Below, one piece after another: positions 5,687 to 13,318 of a stretch of DNA of 15,540 nucleotides. Source of the DNA: CAADGU01 sp964467705 (GTDB lineage Bacteria; Chloroflexota; Anaerolineae; Promineifilales; Promineifilaceae). Position 1 is the first letter of the stretch; every line of letters begins with the position of its first letter. The translations under genes and the position numbers were made by a program. The notes under the pieces are model-generated. The model searched no databases and was not told the origin of the DNA. It was given only the letters and a program-made list of their open reading frames with translations. The stretch lies in NCBI GenBank assembly GCA_964467705.1, contig CAYXUZ010000150.1, forward strand, positions 1 to 15,540, in the 5' to 3' direction.

Positions 5687-7864
5687 ATGCGAAAATGGCG
5701 GTGGTGGCAGAAAGTTTTGGTGGGGGTGGGGATTGTGCTGGCGTTGGCGGCGGCGTACATCTTTTGGCCGCAGGGGGTATGGCCGTTTAGCATCAATCTG
5801 GACGACATTGCCCCAGCGCCGGGTGCGTATGACACCACCATCTTGCGGGATGAGTGGGGCGTGCCGCACATCTTCGGCCAGACGGACGCGGATGCCGCTT
5901 ACGGGCTGGCCTACGCTCATGCCGAAGATGACTTCACCACCATTCAGGACACCCTGCTGGCGGCGAATCAACTGGCGGGTCGGGTTCACGGCCGTGACGC
6001 CGCCCCCATTGACTACTTTGTCCACCTGCTGCGCATTTGGGACACCGTGAATGCCCATTACGACGACATTGCCGCTGAAGACCGCGCCATTTTGCAGGCG
6101 TATGCCGACGGTATTAACCATTATGCCTCCTTGCACGAGGACGAAGTGCTGACGGCTGACCTGTTCCCCCTGACCGGCGAGGATATTGCCGCCGCCAATA
6201 TGCTGGTGGTGCCGGTGTTTTTTGGGCTGGACACGGCCGTTGGCGACCTTTTTGCCGGACCACCCGAAGATACGTCAGGCACATCTGGCTGCCTGCCGCC
6301 CGTGTGTGTGGATACCGCTTATGGCTCCAACGTTTTTGCCGTCAGCCCGGCCCGTTCCGCCAATGGCGAGACGCTGCTGGCCATCAACTCCCATCAACCC
6401 TGGAGCGGCCCCGCCGCCTGGTACGAAGCCCATCTGCACAGCGAAGAAGGACTAAACGTCATTGGGGGCCTCTTTCCCGCCGCGCCGCTGGTCATCCTGG
6501 GGCACAACGAGCATCTGGGCTGGTCATTCACCGTCAACCACCCCGATCTGGTGGACACCTACCGGCTGGAAATCAACCCGGACAATCCCGACCAGTACCG
6601 TTTTGACGGCGAATGGCTCGATTTGGAGGTGCGCGAAGTGACGCTGTGGGTGCAAATTATGGGGCGGCTGGCCATTCCCGTGAAGCAGGAGACGCTCTGG
6701 TCAGTGTATGGGCCAACGGTACGGCAAGAGCATGGCACCTATGCCCTGCGCTACGCCAGCATGGGCGATGTGAACCTGCTCACCCAATTCCGGCGCATGA
6801 ACAAGGCTACCAATTTCAGTGAATGGCAAACGGCCATGCGTGAAGGGTCGCTGCCCATGTTCAACACCGGTTACGCCGACGAGACGGGCAACATCTACTA
6901 TGTCTACAATGCAAAGCTGCCCTTACGCACAGAAGGATATGACTGGCAGGGGATTTTGCCGGGCAATACCTCGGAAACGCTGTGGACAGAGTATCTCCCT
7001 TTTGACGACCTGCCGCAGGTGTTGAACCCCGCCTCCGGTTTTGTGCAAAACGCCAACAGCACCCCCTTCCAGACTACCATTGGCCCGGAAAACCCGACGG
7101 CGGCTGACTATTCTGCCGTTTTTGGCATTGAGACGTTTATGACCAACCGGGCGCTGCAACTGCTGGATTTGTTTGCGGCCGATGACGCCATCACCCCGGA
7201 GGCGTTCTATACGATCAAGTACAACATGGGCTACCACCCGGATTCGGATGTGGCGCGGGTGGCGGCGCTGCTGGCAGCCAATCCACCGTCTGGTGATCCA
7301 AACGTGGCTGCGGCCGCCAACCTGTTAGCCGGTTGGGATTTGCAAGCGACGCCGGAGAGTGAGGCTACGGCCGTCATCGTGATGACCTTCTACTATCTCA
7401 ATGAATCCGACGCAGTGGATTTAAGCCCGTCGCGGCTGGTGGGTACGGAGATTCCCCCGGCTGTGGCCCAGGATGCTTTTGTGCAGGCGGTGAATTGGCT
7501 GGTAGAGCATTTTGGCCGGGTGGACGTGCCCTGGCAGGAGGTGAACCGGCTGGTGCGCGGCAGCGTAGATGTGGGCATGGGCGGCGGCCCGGATATTGTT
7601 CATGCGGTGTATGGGCAGTTGCAGGACGACGGCCGTCTGCACGGTTTTGTCGGCGATTCCTACGTCATGCTGGTGCAGTGGGGGGCGGACGGCCGTCTCA
7701 CCTCCCAGAGCATCCACCAGTTTGGCAGCGCCACCTCCCACCCCGAATCACTTCATTACGCCGACCAGGCTCCCCTTTTCGCCAATCGCCAGCTCAAACC
7801 AGTCTGGCTGACGGAAGAAGAAATCCGCGCCCACCTGGAACGGGATTACCGGCCTGGGGAGTGA
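5687..7864 (+). CDS. Penicillin acylase-family (S45) Ntn hydrolase, membrane-anchored
   Basis: A 725-residue precursor of an N-terminal-nucleophile amidohydrolase that cleaves acyl-amide bonds. Residues 8-30 form a hydrophobic signal or anchor, so the enzyme acts outside the cytoplasm. The alpha-chain signature is in ILRDEWGVPHIFG and DAAYGLAYAHAEDDF. Self-cleavage is expected between Gly213 and Ser214 (YG|SNVFAVSPAR), making Ser214 the nucleophile of a roughly 512-residue beta chain. INSHQPW, GHNEHLGWSFTVNH and FVQNANSTPF follow; Asn455/457 lie 242-244 residues into the beta chain, where penicillin G acylase has its oxyanion Asn (241). The substrate may be penicillins, acyl-homoserine lactones or lipopeptides and cannot be told here. 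ATG 5687 has a strong GGAGG site, 8 nt spacing. It is convergent with the MFS gene. Confidence 0.92.
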   Translation: MRKWRWWQKVLVGVGIVLALAAAYIFWPQGVWPFSINLDDIAPAPGAYDTTILRDEWGVPHIFGQTDADAAYGLAYAHAEDDFTTIQDTLLAANQLAGRVHGRDAAPIDYFVHLLRIWDTVNAHYDDIAAEDRAILQAYADGINHYASLHEDEVLTADLFPLTGEDIAAANMLVVPVFFGLDTAVGDLFAGPPEDTSGTSGCLPPVCVDTAYGSNVFAVSPARSANGETLLAINSHQPWSGPAAWYEAHLHSEEGLNVIGGLFPAAPLVILGHNEHLGWSFTVNHPDLVDTYRLEINPDNPDQYRFDGEWLDLEVREVTLWVQIMGRLAIPVKQETLWSVYGPTVRQEHGTYALRYASMGDVNLLTQFRRMNKATNFSEWQTAMREGSLPMFNTGYADETGNIYYVYNAKLPLRTEGYDWQGILPGNTSETLWTEYLPFDDLPQVLNPASGFVQNANSTPFQTTIGPENPTAADYSAVFGIETFMTNRALQLLDLFAADDAITPEAFYTIKYNMGYHPDSDVARVAALLAANPPSGDPNVAAAANLLAGWDLQATPESEATAVIVMTFYYLNESDAVDLSPSRLVGTEIPPAVAQDAFVQAVNWLVEHFGRVDVPWQEVNRLVRGSVDVGMGGGPDIVHAVYGQLQDDGRLHGFVGDSYVMLVQWGADGRLTSQSIHQFGSATSHPESLHYADQAPLFANRQLKPVWLTEEEIRAHLERDYRPGE

Positions 7865-7884
7865 ATGGCATAAGAAGTGGCATA

Positions 7885-7918
7885 AGAAATTCAACTTTTC
7901 CTCAAAAGTTGAACTTCT
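7885..7918. terminator. Bidirectional terminator between acylase and MFS genes
   Basis: A perfect 10-bp stem TTCAACTTTT/AAAAGTTGAA (7890-7899 with 7904-7913) with a CCTC loop extends 4 bp further beyond one mismatch (7885-7888 with 7915-7918). It lies between the stops of two convergent genes. Two copies of TGGCATAAGAA (7866-7876, 7878-7888) precede it. Confidence 0.65.
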
Positions 7919-7924
7919 GCAACC

Positions 7925-9538
7925 TCAAACGGTATCTGTTGCCGGTTCGCCTACGGCCATGTTGGGCAGTTTTTGCACATACCACAGCGCCAGGAGGGCA
8001 AACAAGGCAATGGCCGCAAACGCCGACTTCAGCGCCGTGATCTGCGCCTCGGCATATTGTGTGGTCACGGCCGTTACCTCCGCATCGCTCAACCCTGCTT
8101 CCTCTGCCGCCTGCGTCACTTGCTCGACGCTCACAAAGTTGGCGTTCTGCTCTGCCTGGGCTGCCAACTCTGGCGCAATGGCCGCCAGCGCCGGGTCGGA
8201 TATGACCGCCTTCTGGAAATTGGTAACCAGGGATGCCAGCAAGATCGAGCCAATGAGTGCCGTGCCCAGCGAGGCCCCCAGGTTCTGTGCCGTCCCTTGC
8301 AGGCCGCCGGCCTCACTGCCCCGTGCAGCGGAAACGGAAGACATGATCACATTGCCCAATTGTGAGGCTAACAAACCCAATCCGGCTCCAACTAACGCCA
8401 ACGCGATAGCAAAACCAACCGAGCGCAGATTGGGGCCGGTGAACCCGATAAGCAAAACCTCGCCCACCAGCATGGCGAGTAAACCGGCCAGAACGATCCG
8501 TCTTGGCGCATAGCGCACCGACAGCCGTGCCCCGCCCAGGGCAAACACGAACAGCGAGATAGACAGGGGGAGCAAGATAACCCCGGTTTCCAGTGAATCG
8601 TAACCCAGGACTGTTTGTAGGTAGAGGGGGAGGACAAAGAAGGTACTCATAATGATGAACTGCTGGCAAAGCAGGGTCGTCAGACCGGCCCGCAGGGGCG
8701 GGATTTGCAGAAGTCGCACATCGAGCAATGGCTCTTTGCCGGCTGCGATCAAGGCTTGCTCCCGGCGAGTGAAGAAGCCAAGCAAAATGAGGCCGGTTAC
8801 AATCAGCCAAAACACAGGCGACAACCCCAACGGCGTGAACGGTGCGGATGCACTTGGCGCAATCCAACCCCATTGGCTGGAACGGAGGATGCCAAACACG
8901 GCCGCCCCCAGACCAGCAGCAGATAACACCGCGCCCATTGTGTCCAGTTTGCCCTGGCGGCCTGGTGTGGCCGGGATCAACCGCAAGAACAACATGAGTG
9001 CCAGCACCACTACCGTTTCTCCGGCAAAGACGATGCGCCAGGTGTAGTTGGCCGTGACCCAGCCGCCAATGAGCGGGCCAAGCGCTGCCGACGCGCCGCT
9101 GACGCCGCCCAAGATGCCATAGGCCAGGGCGCGCTGGCGGCCCGAATAGGTAGCGGCCGTCAGCGCGGCAATGGCCGGGATGACCAGGATCGCCCCAAAG
9201 CCTTCCACAAACGACCAGCCCACGAGCAGTACGGCCAGCGTGGGGGAGAGCGCCGTCGTCATTGACCCTGCGCCATAAACCAGCAGGCCAACCATGTAAG
9301 CGCGTTTGGCCCCCCAACGGTCGCCCAGCTTGCCGCCGAGCAGCATGAAAGCGGCCATCACCAGGGTGTACATGGTGATGGCCGTCTGTAAACCAACAAT
9401 GGTGGTGTTCAGGTCGGCCGCGACTTGCGTGATGGACACATTCATTACCGTTGTGTCCAGAACCATGATGAATTGGGCTGCTGCCAGCATGGTGATGACG
9501 GCCCAACTTGCCATTTTTTCTTGTGGATTGTTTGTCAC
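7925..9538 (-). CDS. MFS drug:H+ antiporter, DHA2 (EmrB/QacA) family
   Basis: A 537-residue transporter with about 14 hydrophobic spans, the length and pattern of the 14-span DHA2 exporters. Span 1 carries MVLDTTVMNVSI, the family motif D1. The loop between spans 2 and 3 has motif A, GGKLGDRWGAKRAY, and span 5 has motif C, GPLIGGWV. It would expel drugs or other amphipathic compounds using the proton gradient. The longest frame starts at GTG 9538 with AAGG 9 nt upstream; ATG 9514 (MASWAV) is an alternative that trims eight polar residues. A Glu/Gln/Ala-rich segment precedes the last span. It lies downstream of the ATPase gene behind a hairpin and contains only one ACGGCCGT, near its 3' end. 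Confidence 0.92.
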   Translation of the reverse strand: MTNNPQEKMASWAVITMLAAAQFIMVLDTTVMNVSITQVAADLNTTIVGLQTAITMYTLVMAAFMLLGGKLGDRWGAKRAYMVGLLVYGAGSMTTALSPTLAVLLVGWSFVEGFGAILVIPAIAALTAATYSGRQRALAYGILGGVSGASAALGPLIGGWVTANYTWRIVFAGETVVVLALMLFLRLIPATPGRQGKLDTMGAVLSAAGLGAAVFGILRSSQWGWIAPSASAPFTPLGLSPVFWLIVTGLILLGFFTRREQALIAAGKEPLLDVRLLQIPPLRAGLTTLLCQQFIIMSTFFVLPLYLQTVLGYDSLETGVILLPLSISLFVFALGGARLSVRYAPRRIVLAGLLAMLVGEVLLIGFTGPNLRSVGFAIALALVGAGLGLLASQLGNVIMSSVSAARGSEAGGLQGTAQNLGASLGTALIGSILLASLVTNFQKAVISDPALAAIAPELAAQAEQNANFVSVEQVTQAAEEAGLSDAEVTAVTTQYAEAQITALKSAFAAIALFALLALWYVQKLPNMAVGEPATDTV

Positions 9539-9578
9539 AGGTTATTGCCTTGTTTGAGTTTTCGAATCCCTCAAGCCA

Positions 9579-9614
9579 CAGACCTGACAGGTTTTCTGAA
9601 ACCTGTCAGGTCTG
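9579..9614. terminator. CAGACCTGACAGGTTT hairpin between ATPase and MFS genes
   Basis: A perfect 16-bp stem (9579-9594 with 9599-9614) with a TCTG loop. It sits 35 nt downstream of the ATPase stop and 40 nt upstream of the MFS start. The same arm sequence recurs at 13283-13318, so this is a dispersed hairpin used as a spacer or terminator. Confidence 0.65.
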
Positions 9615-9649
9615 CCTCGCTACTCCATGAGTTCCAAAAGGGTTTACAT

Positions 9650-12430
9650 TTAATGCCGGCGGCGCAAGACGAACTTGACCCCCTCATCAATCAGCAGCAG
9701 CACTAAAGCGACGGCGATGCAAATCAACCATTGGTTGCCGTTCAACGAAATGGTGCCCAGAACGCGTTGCAAGAAGCCTAGCTCGGTCGCCAGCAGGGTG
9801 AACAGCAGGGAAAGGCCGTACAACTGCAACTGCCGCCGGTCTGCTACCGTGTCACGAACGAAAACAGTACCAAACTCGGAGCGGGCGCTGAGGCCAAGCG
9901 CCACGTTGAACAAAGAGAAAACCACAAACCCCATGGTTGCCGCCAACGCCGCATCAGTGGCTTCATAGGTTGTCTCTATTACCAGTGTGCCAATGGCAAT
10001 CAAGACACCGGTAAAGATGAGGCGCGCCCATTGGGAGCGGGAGAGGACGGGCTGGCTCAACGGCCGTGGCTTGCGATCCATCAATCCCGGTGACGGTTTA
10101 TCAAATCCCAACGCAATGGCAATGGGCACCTGAATAAGGAAGTTGATATACAACACCACCAGGGTTTGAAAGGGGACGCCGCCCAAAATGAAGAAGAGCG
10201 ACGCGCCCAGGTAGCTGATGATAAACGCCGAGAGCATCCCCATCTGGAAGCGGATATATTTTGCCAGATTGTCGTAAATGGCACGGCCGTACTCCACCGC
10301 CTTCACAATGGTGGCAAAATTATCGTNNNNNNNNNNCGTCAAAATCATCACCGCCGCTTCTTTGGAGACCTCCGTGCCGGTAATGCCCATGGCCACACCA
10401 ATGTCCGCCTTTTTCAAAGCGGGCGCATCATTCACGCCATCGCCGGTCATCGCCACGATGTTTTGTTTACGTTGCAGCAAATCCACCAGCCGAATCTTGT
10501 CTTCCGGAGCCACGCGGGCAATCACGCCAATGTCCGGTAATCTTTGCATGAGTTCCTCGTCTGGTATGGCGGCAAACTCTGCCCCGGTAAGGGCCTGGCC
10601 TTCAATACCCAACTCGTGGCCGATGGCGGCGGCCGTGACCGCATGATCGCCCGTAATCATCCGCACCTGAATGCCCGCGCTGTGGCATTTGGCAATGGCG
10701 TCCTTCGCCTCGGCGCGCGGCGGGTCCACAATCCCCACCATCGTCATCAACGTCAGGTCGTTGATCAAATCAATCAACTTGCCTTTGGGGTCAAAGGTTT
10801 GCGGGTCAAAATCCTTATACGCCACTACCATCACCCGCTCGCCAGAGGCGGCCATACGGTCATTTTCAGCCAGCGCCAGGTGACGATTTTCGTCCGTGAC
10901 GGCTACAGCCTCCCCTTCCGGCATCCAAAAGTAGCCGCCGCGACCAATCAACACATCGGGCGCACCCTTCACAAAACAGCGCACCACCGCCTGGCCATTG
11001 GCATCCTTCATATTGTGGAAGGTCGCCATGAATTTGTAGTCAGAATCAAAGGGAACTTCGGCCACACGCGGGTACATCTCGCGCGCCCCATCCACGCTGA
11101 CGCCGCCTTTTTCCGCCAGCACAATCAGCGCGCCTTCGGTAGGGTCGCCGATAAGGGCTTCGCCGTCCAGCCGTGCGTCGGCACACAGCGCCATGCCTAA
11201 CATCACCGGTTCCAGGTCAATTTTTGCGCCGCCCGCACTCTTGATCTGCCCTTCGGTGGAGTAGGGTGCTGACCCTTTTTGCCAGGGCTGCCCGGCCGCC
11301 AGACCGCGTGTGAGTTGCAGTTCACCGGCGGTGCCGTACCCTTCCCCCGTCACCCGGTAGCGATTTTGGCCGGGGATGGAGAATTCAACGGCCGTCATCT
11401 TGTTCAGCGTCAGTGTGCCGGTTTTGTCGGAGCAAATGGCGGATACTGACCCCAGTGTTTCCACCGAGGGCAGCCGTTTGACGATGGCGTTATGGGAGGC
11501 CAACACCCGCGTTCCCAAAGAGTACATGCTGGTGACCACGGCGGGCATACCGGTGGGGATGGCGGAAATTGCCAACGCAATACCGGCCAGGAAAATGGCG
11601 TCAAAATCCTGTCCCTGCGACAGCCCCAGGAACATCATCAACAAGAAGGTGACACCCGCTAAACCGGCAATGACGACGACCAGCCGATCCAACTGCTTTT
11701 GCAGCGGCGTTTTGTCGGCTTCGGTCTTGTTCAGCAGGTCGGCGATGTGCCCCATTTCCGTGCCCATGCCGGTGGTGGTGACGATCATCTCGCCGCGGCC
11801 ACGGGTCACGGCCGTGTTCATATAAGCCATGCAGTGCCGGTCGCCCAGCGGTACCTCGTCTTTGGTGATGGCCTCGGTGTCTTTGGACGAGGCCACACTT
11901 TCGCCGGTCAGGGCGGCTTCTTCAATTTCTACAGTGGCAGTGACAAAGAGACGGCCGTCGGCTGGCACCCGATTCCCCGCCTCCATCAGCACAATATCGC
12001 CTGGCACCAGTTGTTCGGCGTCAATCTCCACCGCCTGCCCATCGCGGCGCACGCGGGCAATGTTTTTCATCATCTTTTCCAGCGCCGCCAGGCTGGCTTC
12101 CGCCTTCGATTCCTGATTCAGGCCCAGGACGGCGTTGAAAACCGTCAGAACCAGAAGTAAGATGGTCGTGCTCCATTCCTGCGTAAAAATCTGGTTGACC
12201 ACGGCCGCGCCCACCAACAGGATTTGCATGAAATCCTGGTATTGACGCAAAAAGGCCTGCCAGCCCGGTTCTTTGGCCTTCCCCGCCAGTTTGTTTGGCC
12301 CATACTGTTGGGCGCGTTGTTGCGCTTCGGCCGTGCTTAGACCCTTTGCCGGATCCACCTGAAGCTGCTTCGCCACCTCCTCGGCCGTCATGGTATACCA
12401 TTTTGGTTGGGTGTCAGTTGCTGCTGCCAT
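9650..12430 (-). CDS. P-type cation ATPase, P2-like, with atypical ion-binding residues
   Basis: About 923-926 residues with the full P-type layout: an N-terminal cation_ATPase_N-like region, TGES actuator motif (from 175), phosphorylation motif DKTGT (Asp335), MITGDH and TGDGVNDAPALKKADIG in the hinge, and a C-terminal membrane domain. Overall order and the ALGFDKPSP/DRKPR segment resemble P2A pumps such as SERCA. By eye, however, the M4 motif is IPTGMP (Thr293) instead of IPEGLP, and the M5/M6 positions of SERCA Asn768, Glu771 and Asp800 appear to be Leu, Phe and Gln; only the Asn796 equivalent remains. Calcium specificity is therefore doubtful and the ion is unknown. ATG 12430 has GAGGAG 9 nt upstream, and a weak TTCATC-17-TATCAT promoter lies just before it. 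The frame crosses a 10-N assembly gap. Confidence 0.93.
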   Translation of the reverse strand: MAAATDTQPKWYTMTAEEVAKQLQVDPAKGLSTAEAQQRAQQYGPNKLAGKAKEPGWQAFLRQYQDFMQILLVGAAVVNQIFTQEWSTTILLLVLTVFNAVLGLNQESKAEASLAALEKMMKNIARVRRDGQAVEIDAEQLVPGDIVLMEAGNRVPADGRLFVTATVEIEEAALTGESVASSKDTEAITKDEVPLGDRHCMAYMNTAVTRGRGEMIVTTTGMGTEMGHIADLLNKTEADKTPLQKQLDRLVVVIAGLAGVTFLLMMFLGLSQGQDFDAIFLAGIALAISAIPTGMPAVVTSMYSLGTRVLASHNAIVKRLPSVETLGSVSAICSDKTGTLTLNKMTAVEFSIPGQNRYRVTGEGYGTAGELQLTRGLAAGQPWQKGSAPYSTEGQIKSAGGAKIDLEPVMLGMALCADARLDGEALIGDPTEGALIVLAEKGGVSVDGAREMYPRVAEVPFDSDYKFMATFHNMKDANGQAVVRCFVKGAPDVLIGRGGYFWMPEGEAVAVTDENRHLALAENDRMAASGERVMVVAYKDFDPQTFDPKGKLIDLINDLTLMTMVGIVDPPRAEAKDAIAKCHSAGIQVRMITGDHAVTAAAIGHELGIEGQALTGAEFAAIPDEELMQRLPDIGVIARVAPEDKIRLVDLLQRKQNIVAMTGDGVNDAPALKKADIGVAMGITGTEVSKEAAVMILTXXXXDNFATIVKAVEYGRAIYDNLAKYIRFQMGMLSAFIISYLGASLFFILGGVPFQTLVVLYINFLIQVPIAIALGFDKPSPGLMDRKPRPLSQPVLSRSQWARLIFTGVLIAIGTLVIETTYEATDAALAATMGFVVFSLFNVALGLSARSEFGTVFVRDTVADRRQLQLYGLSLLFTLLATELGFLQRVLGTISLNGNQWLICIAVALVLLLIDEGVKFVLRRRH
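10327..10336. other. 10-N assembly gap inside the P-type ATPase gene
   Basis: The gap falls at ATG ATT TTG ACG-N10-AC GAT AAT TTT on the minus strand. The conserved P-type motif here is LTDDNFA, which needs only one missing base (G) to complete a GAC codon. The true gap is thus probably 1 nt and the ten N are a fixed-size placeholder; the frame survives because 10 and 1 are equal modulo 3. Confidence 0.9.
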
Positions 12431-12487
12431 ATTCGTTTTCTCCTCTTACTGTAGTTGTAAAATGATAATCTACACTCCACTGGAGAT

Positions 12488-12549
12488 GAAGAGATTGAGA
12501 GATTAGGAGATTACTGGTGTACTCAATCTCCCAATCTCCCAATCTCTTC
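12488..12549 (-). terminator. GAGATTGGGAGATTG hairpin downstream of the ZIP gene
   Basis: 25-nt arms (12488-12512 and 12525-12549) pair around a 12-nt loop. Only two positions are not Watson-Crick, and both become G-U pairs in the minus-strand transcript, pointing to a function in that direction. It starts 6 nt after the ZIP stop. The arms are built of repeated GAGATT words; a related stretch is at 14275-14296. There is no clear T-run. Confidence 0.55.
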
Positions 12550-12554
12550 AAATG

Positions 12555-13271
12555 TTATTGTGCCACCGACAACATCGCTGCTGCCAAAAAACCCATCACC
12601 GTAAAAAGCCCGACCAGTTTGCCGCCGTGTTCAAACGCTTCGGGCATCATGGCGTCGGCCAGCATCGTCAACATAGCTCCGGCGGCAAAAGCCTGGGCAT
12701 ACAGCCCGTCCAGTTCCGGCCGTCGGTTAATGAGCAGATAACCCATGCCAGCCGAAGCCGCCGAAACGATTACCAGCAGCGCCCACATCCAAAAGATATG
12801 TTGGCGCGAATACCCGGCGGCGGCCAGATTGACCGTCCCGGCGACGCCTTCGGGCAGGTTGGAGATGAACACGGCCGTGATAAACGCCACATTCACCGCC
12901 CCACCCAACGCCAGCCCAATGCCCAAAATGAGCGATTCGGGCACATTATCCAGCAGTGTGCCGACGAAAATGGCCGCGCCAGAGCCGGTTTGCTCGCCCG
13001 TAATATCCTTCCGGTCCGCGCCGCCCCGGTGGTCAACCAGCCAGTCGCCCACAAAAAAAGCCAGCGCGCCCAACGCAAACGCCAACGCCATGCCCCGGCC
13101 CACCAGCACCGATTCGGGCACTAGCTCATAAGCAATGGCGCTGATCAGCGCCCCCGCGCCAATGCCCATGATCATGCCGATGGTGCGGTTGGACAGGCCA
13201 CGATTCGCCAGCAAATAACCCACTAACAAGGAGGCGGCCGCCAGACCGCCCCACCAGATTGCCGAAAGCAT
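12555..13271 (-). CDS. ZIP-family divalent metal transporter
   Basis: A 238-residue membrane protein with about eight hydrophobic spans, the size of bacterial ZIPs such as ZupT. GAGALISAIAYELVPE, DNVPESLILGIG and ISNLPEGVAG match the metal-site spans, and GAMLTMLADAMMPEAFEHGG matches the last conserved block. ZIPs carry zinc or other divalent cations into the cytoplasm. The His that normally begins the HNxPE motifs is Asp in one span and Ser in the other, so the metal centre may differ from ZupT. The frame is open to a TTG at 13301, but that extension lies inside the hairpin repeat, so ATG 13271 is chosen; no ribosome site is evident. The P-type ATPase follows 125 nt downstream after a hairpin. 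Confidence 0.88.
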   Translation of the reverse strand: MLSAIWWGGLAAASLLVGYLLANRGLSNRTIGMIMGIGAGALISAIAYELVPESVLVGRGMALAFALGALAFFVGDWLVDHRGGADRKDITGEQTGSGAAIFVGTLLDNVPESLILGIGLALGGAVNVAFITAVFISNLPEGVAGTVNLAAAGYSRQHIFWMWALLVIVSAASAGMGYLLINRRPELDGLYAQAFAAGAMLTMLADAMMPEAFEHGGKLVGLFTVMGFLAAAMLSVAQ

Positions 13272-13282
13272 AAGTTTGTTGC

Positions 13283-13318
13283 AAAACCTGACAGGTCTCA
13301 AAAGACCTGTCAGGTTTT
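13283..13318. terminator. Second copy of the AGACCTGACAGGTTT hairpin, at the ppk2 3' end
   Basis: A perfect 16-bp stem (13283-13298 with 13303-13318) with a CAAA loop. It overlaps the ppk2 stop codon by 2 nt and ends 11 nt before the ZIP start. The arms match those of 9579-9614, with the inner and outer ends exchanged. Confidence 0.65.

Noticed and set aside
5581..5790. A short plus-strand ORF (MGFMEEMKEREG...) before the acylase gene
   Set aside because: It is composed of spacer repeats and overlaps the acylase start in another frame, with no ribosome site of its own.
7890..7927. TGA of the MFS gene followed by a hairpin, with a longer open frame beyond
   Set aside because: The hairpin is symmetric between convergent genes, and the extension would run antisense into the acylase gene. 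DHA2 exporters normally end near this point.
8313..9506. A 397-codon frame on the minus strand overlapping the MFS gene
   Set aside because: It is a shifted frame of the clear MFS gene, rich in His, Arg and Gly, with no family features. Other long frames antisense to leuS (2823-3947, 4065-5000) fail in the same way.
12488..12549. CRISPR-like array from the repeated GAGATT words
   Set aside because: The units are only 7-8 nt with no unique spacers and no cas genes; it folds as one hairpin.
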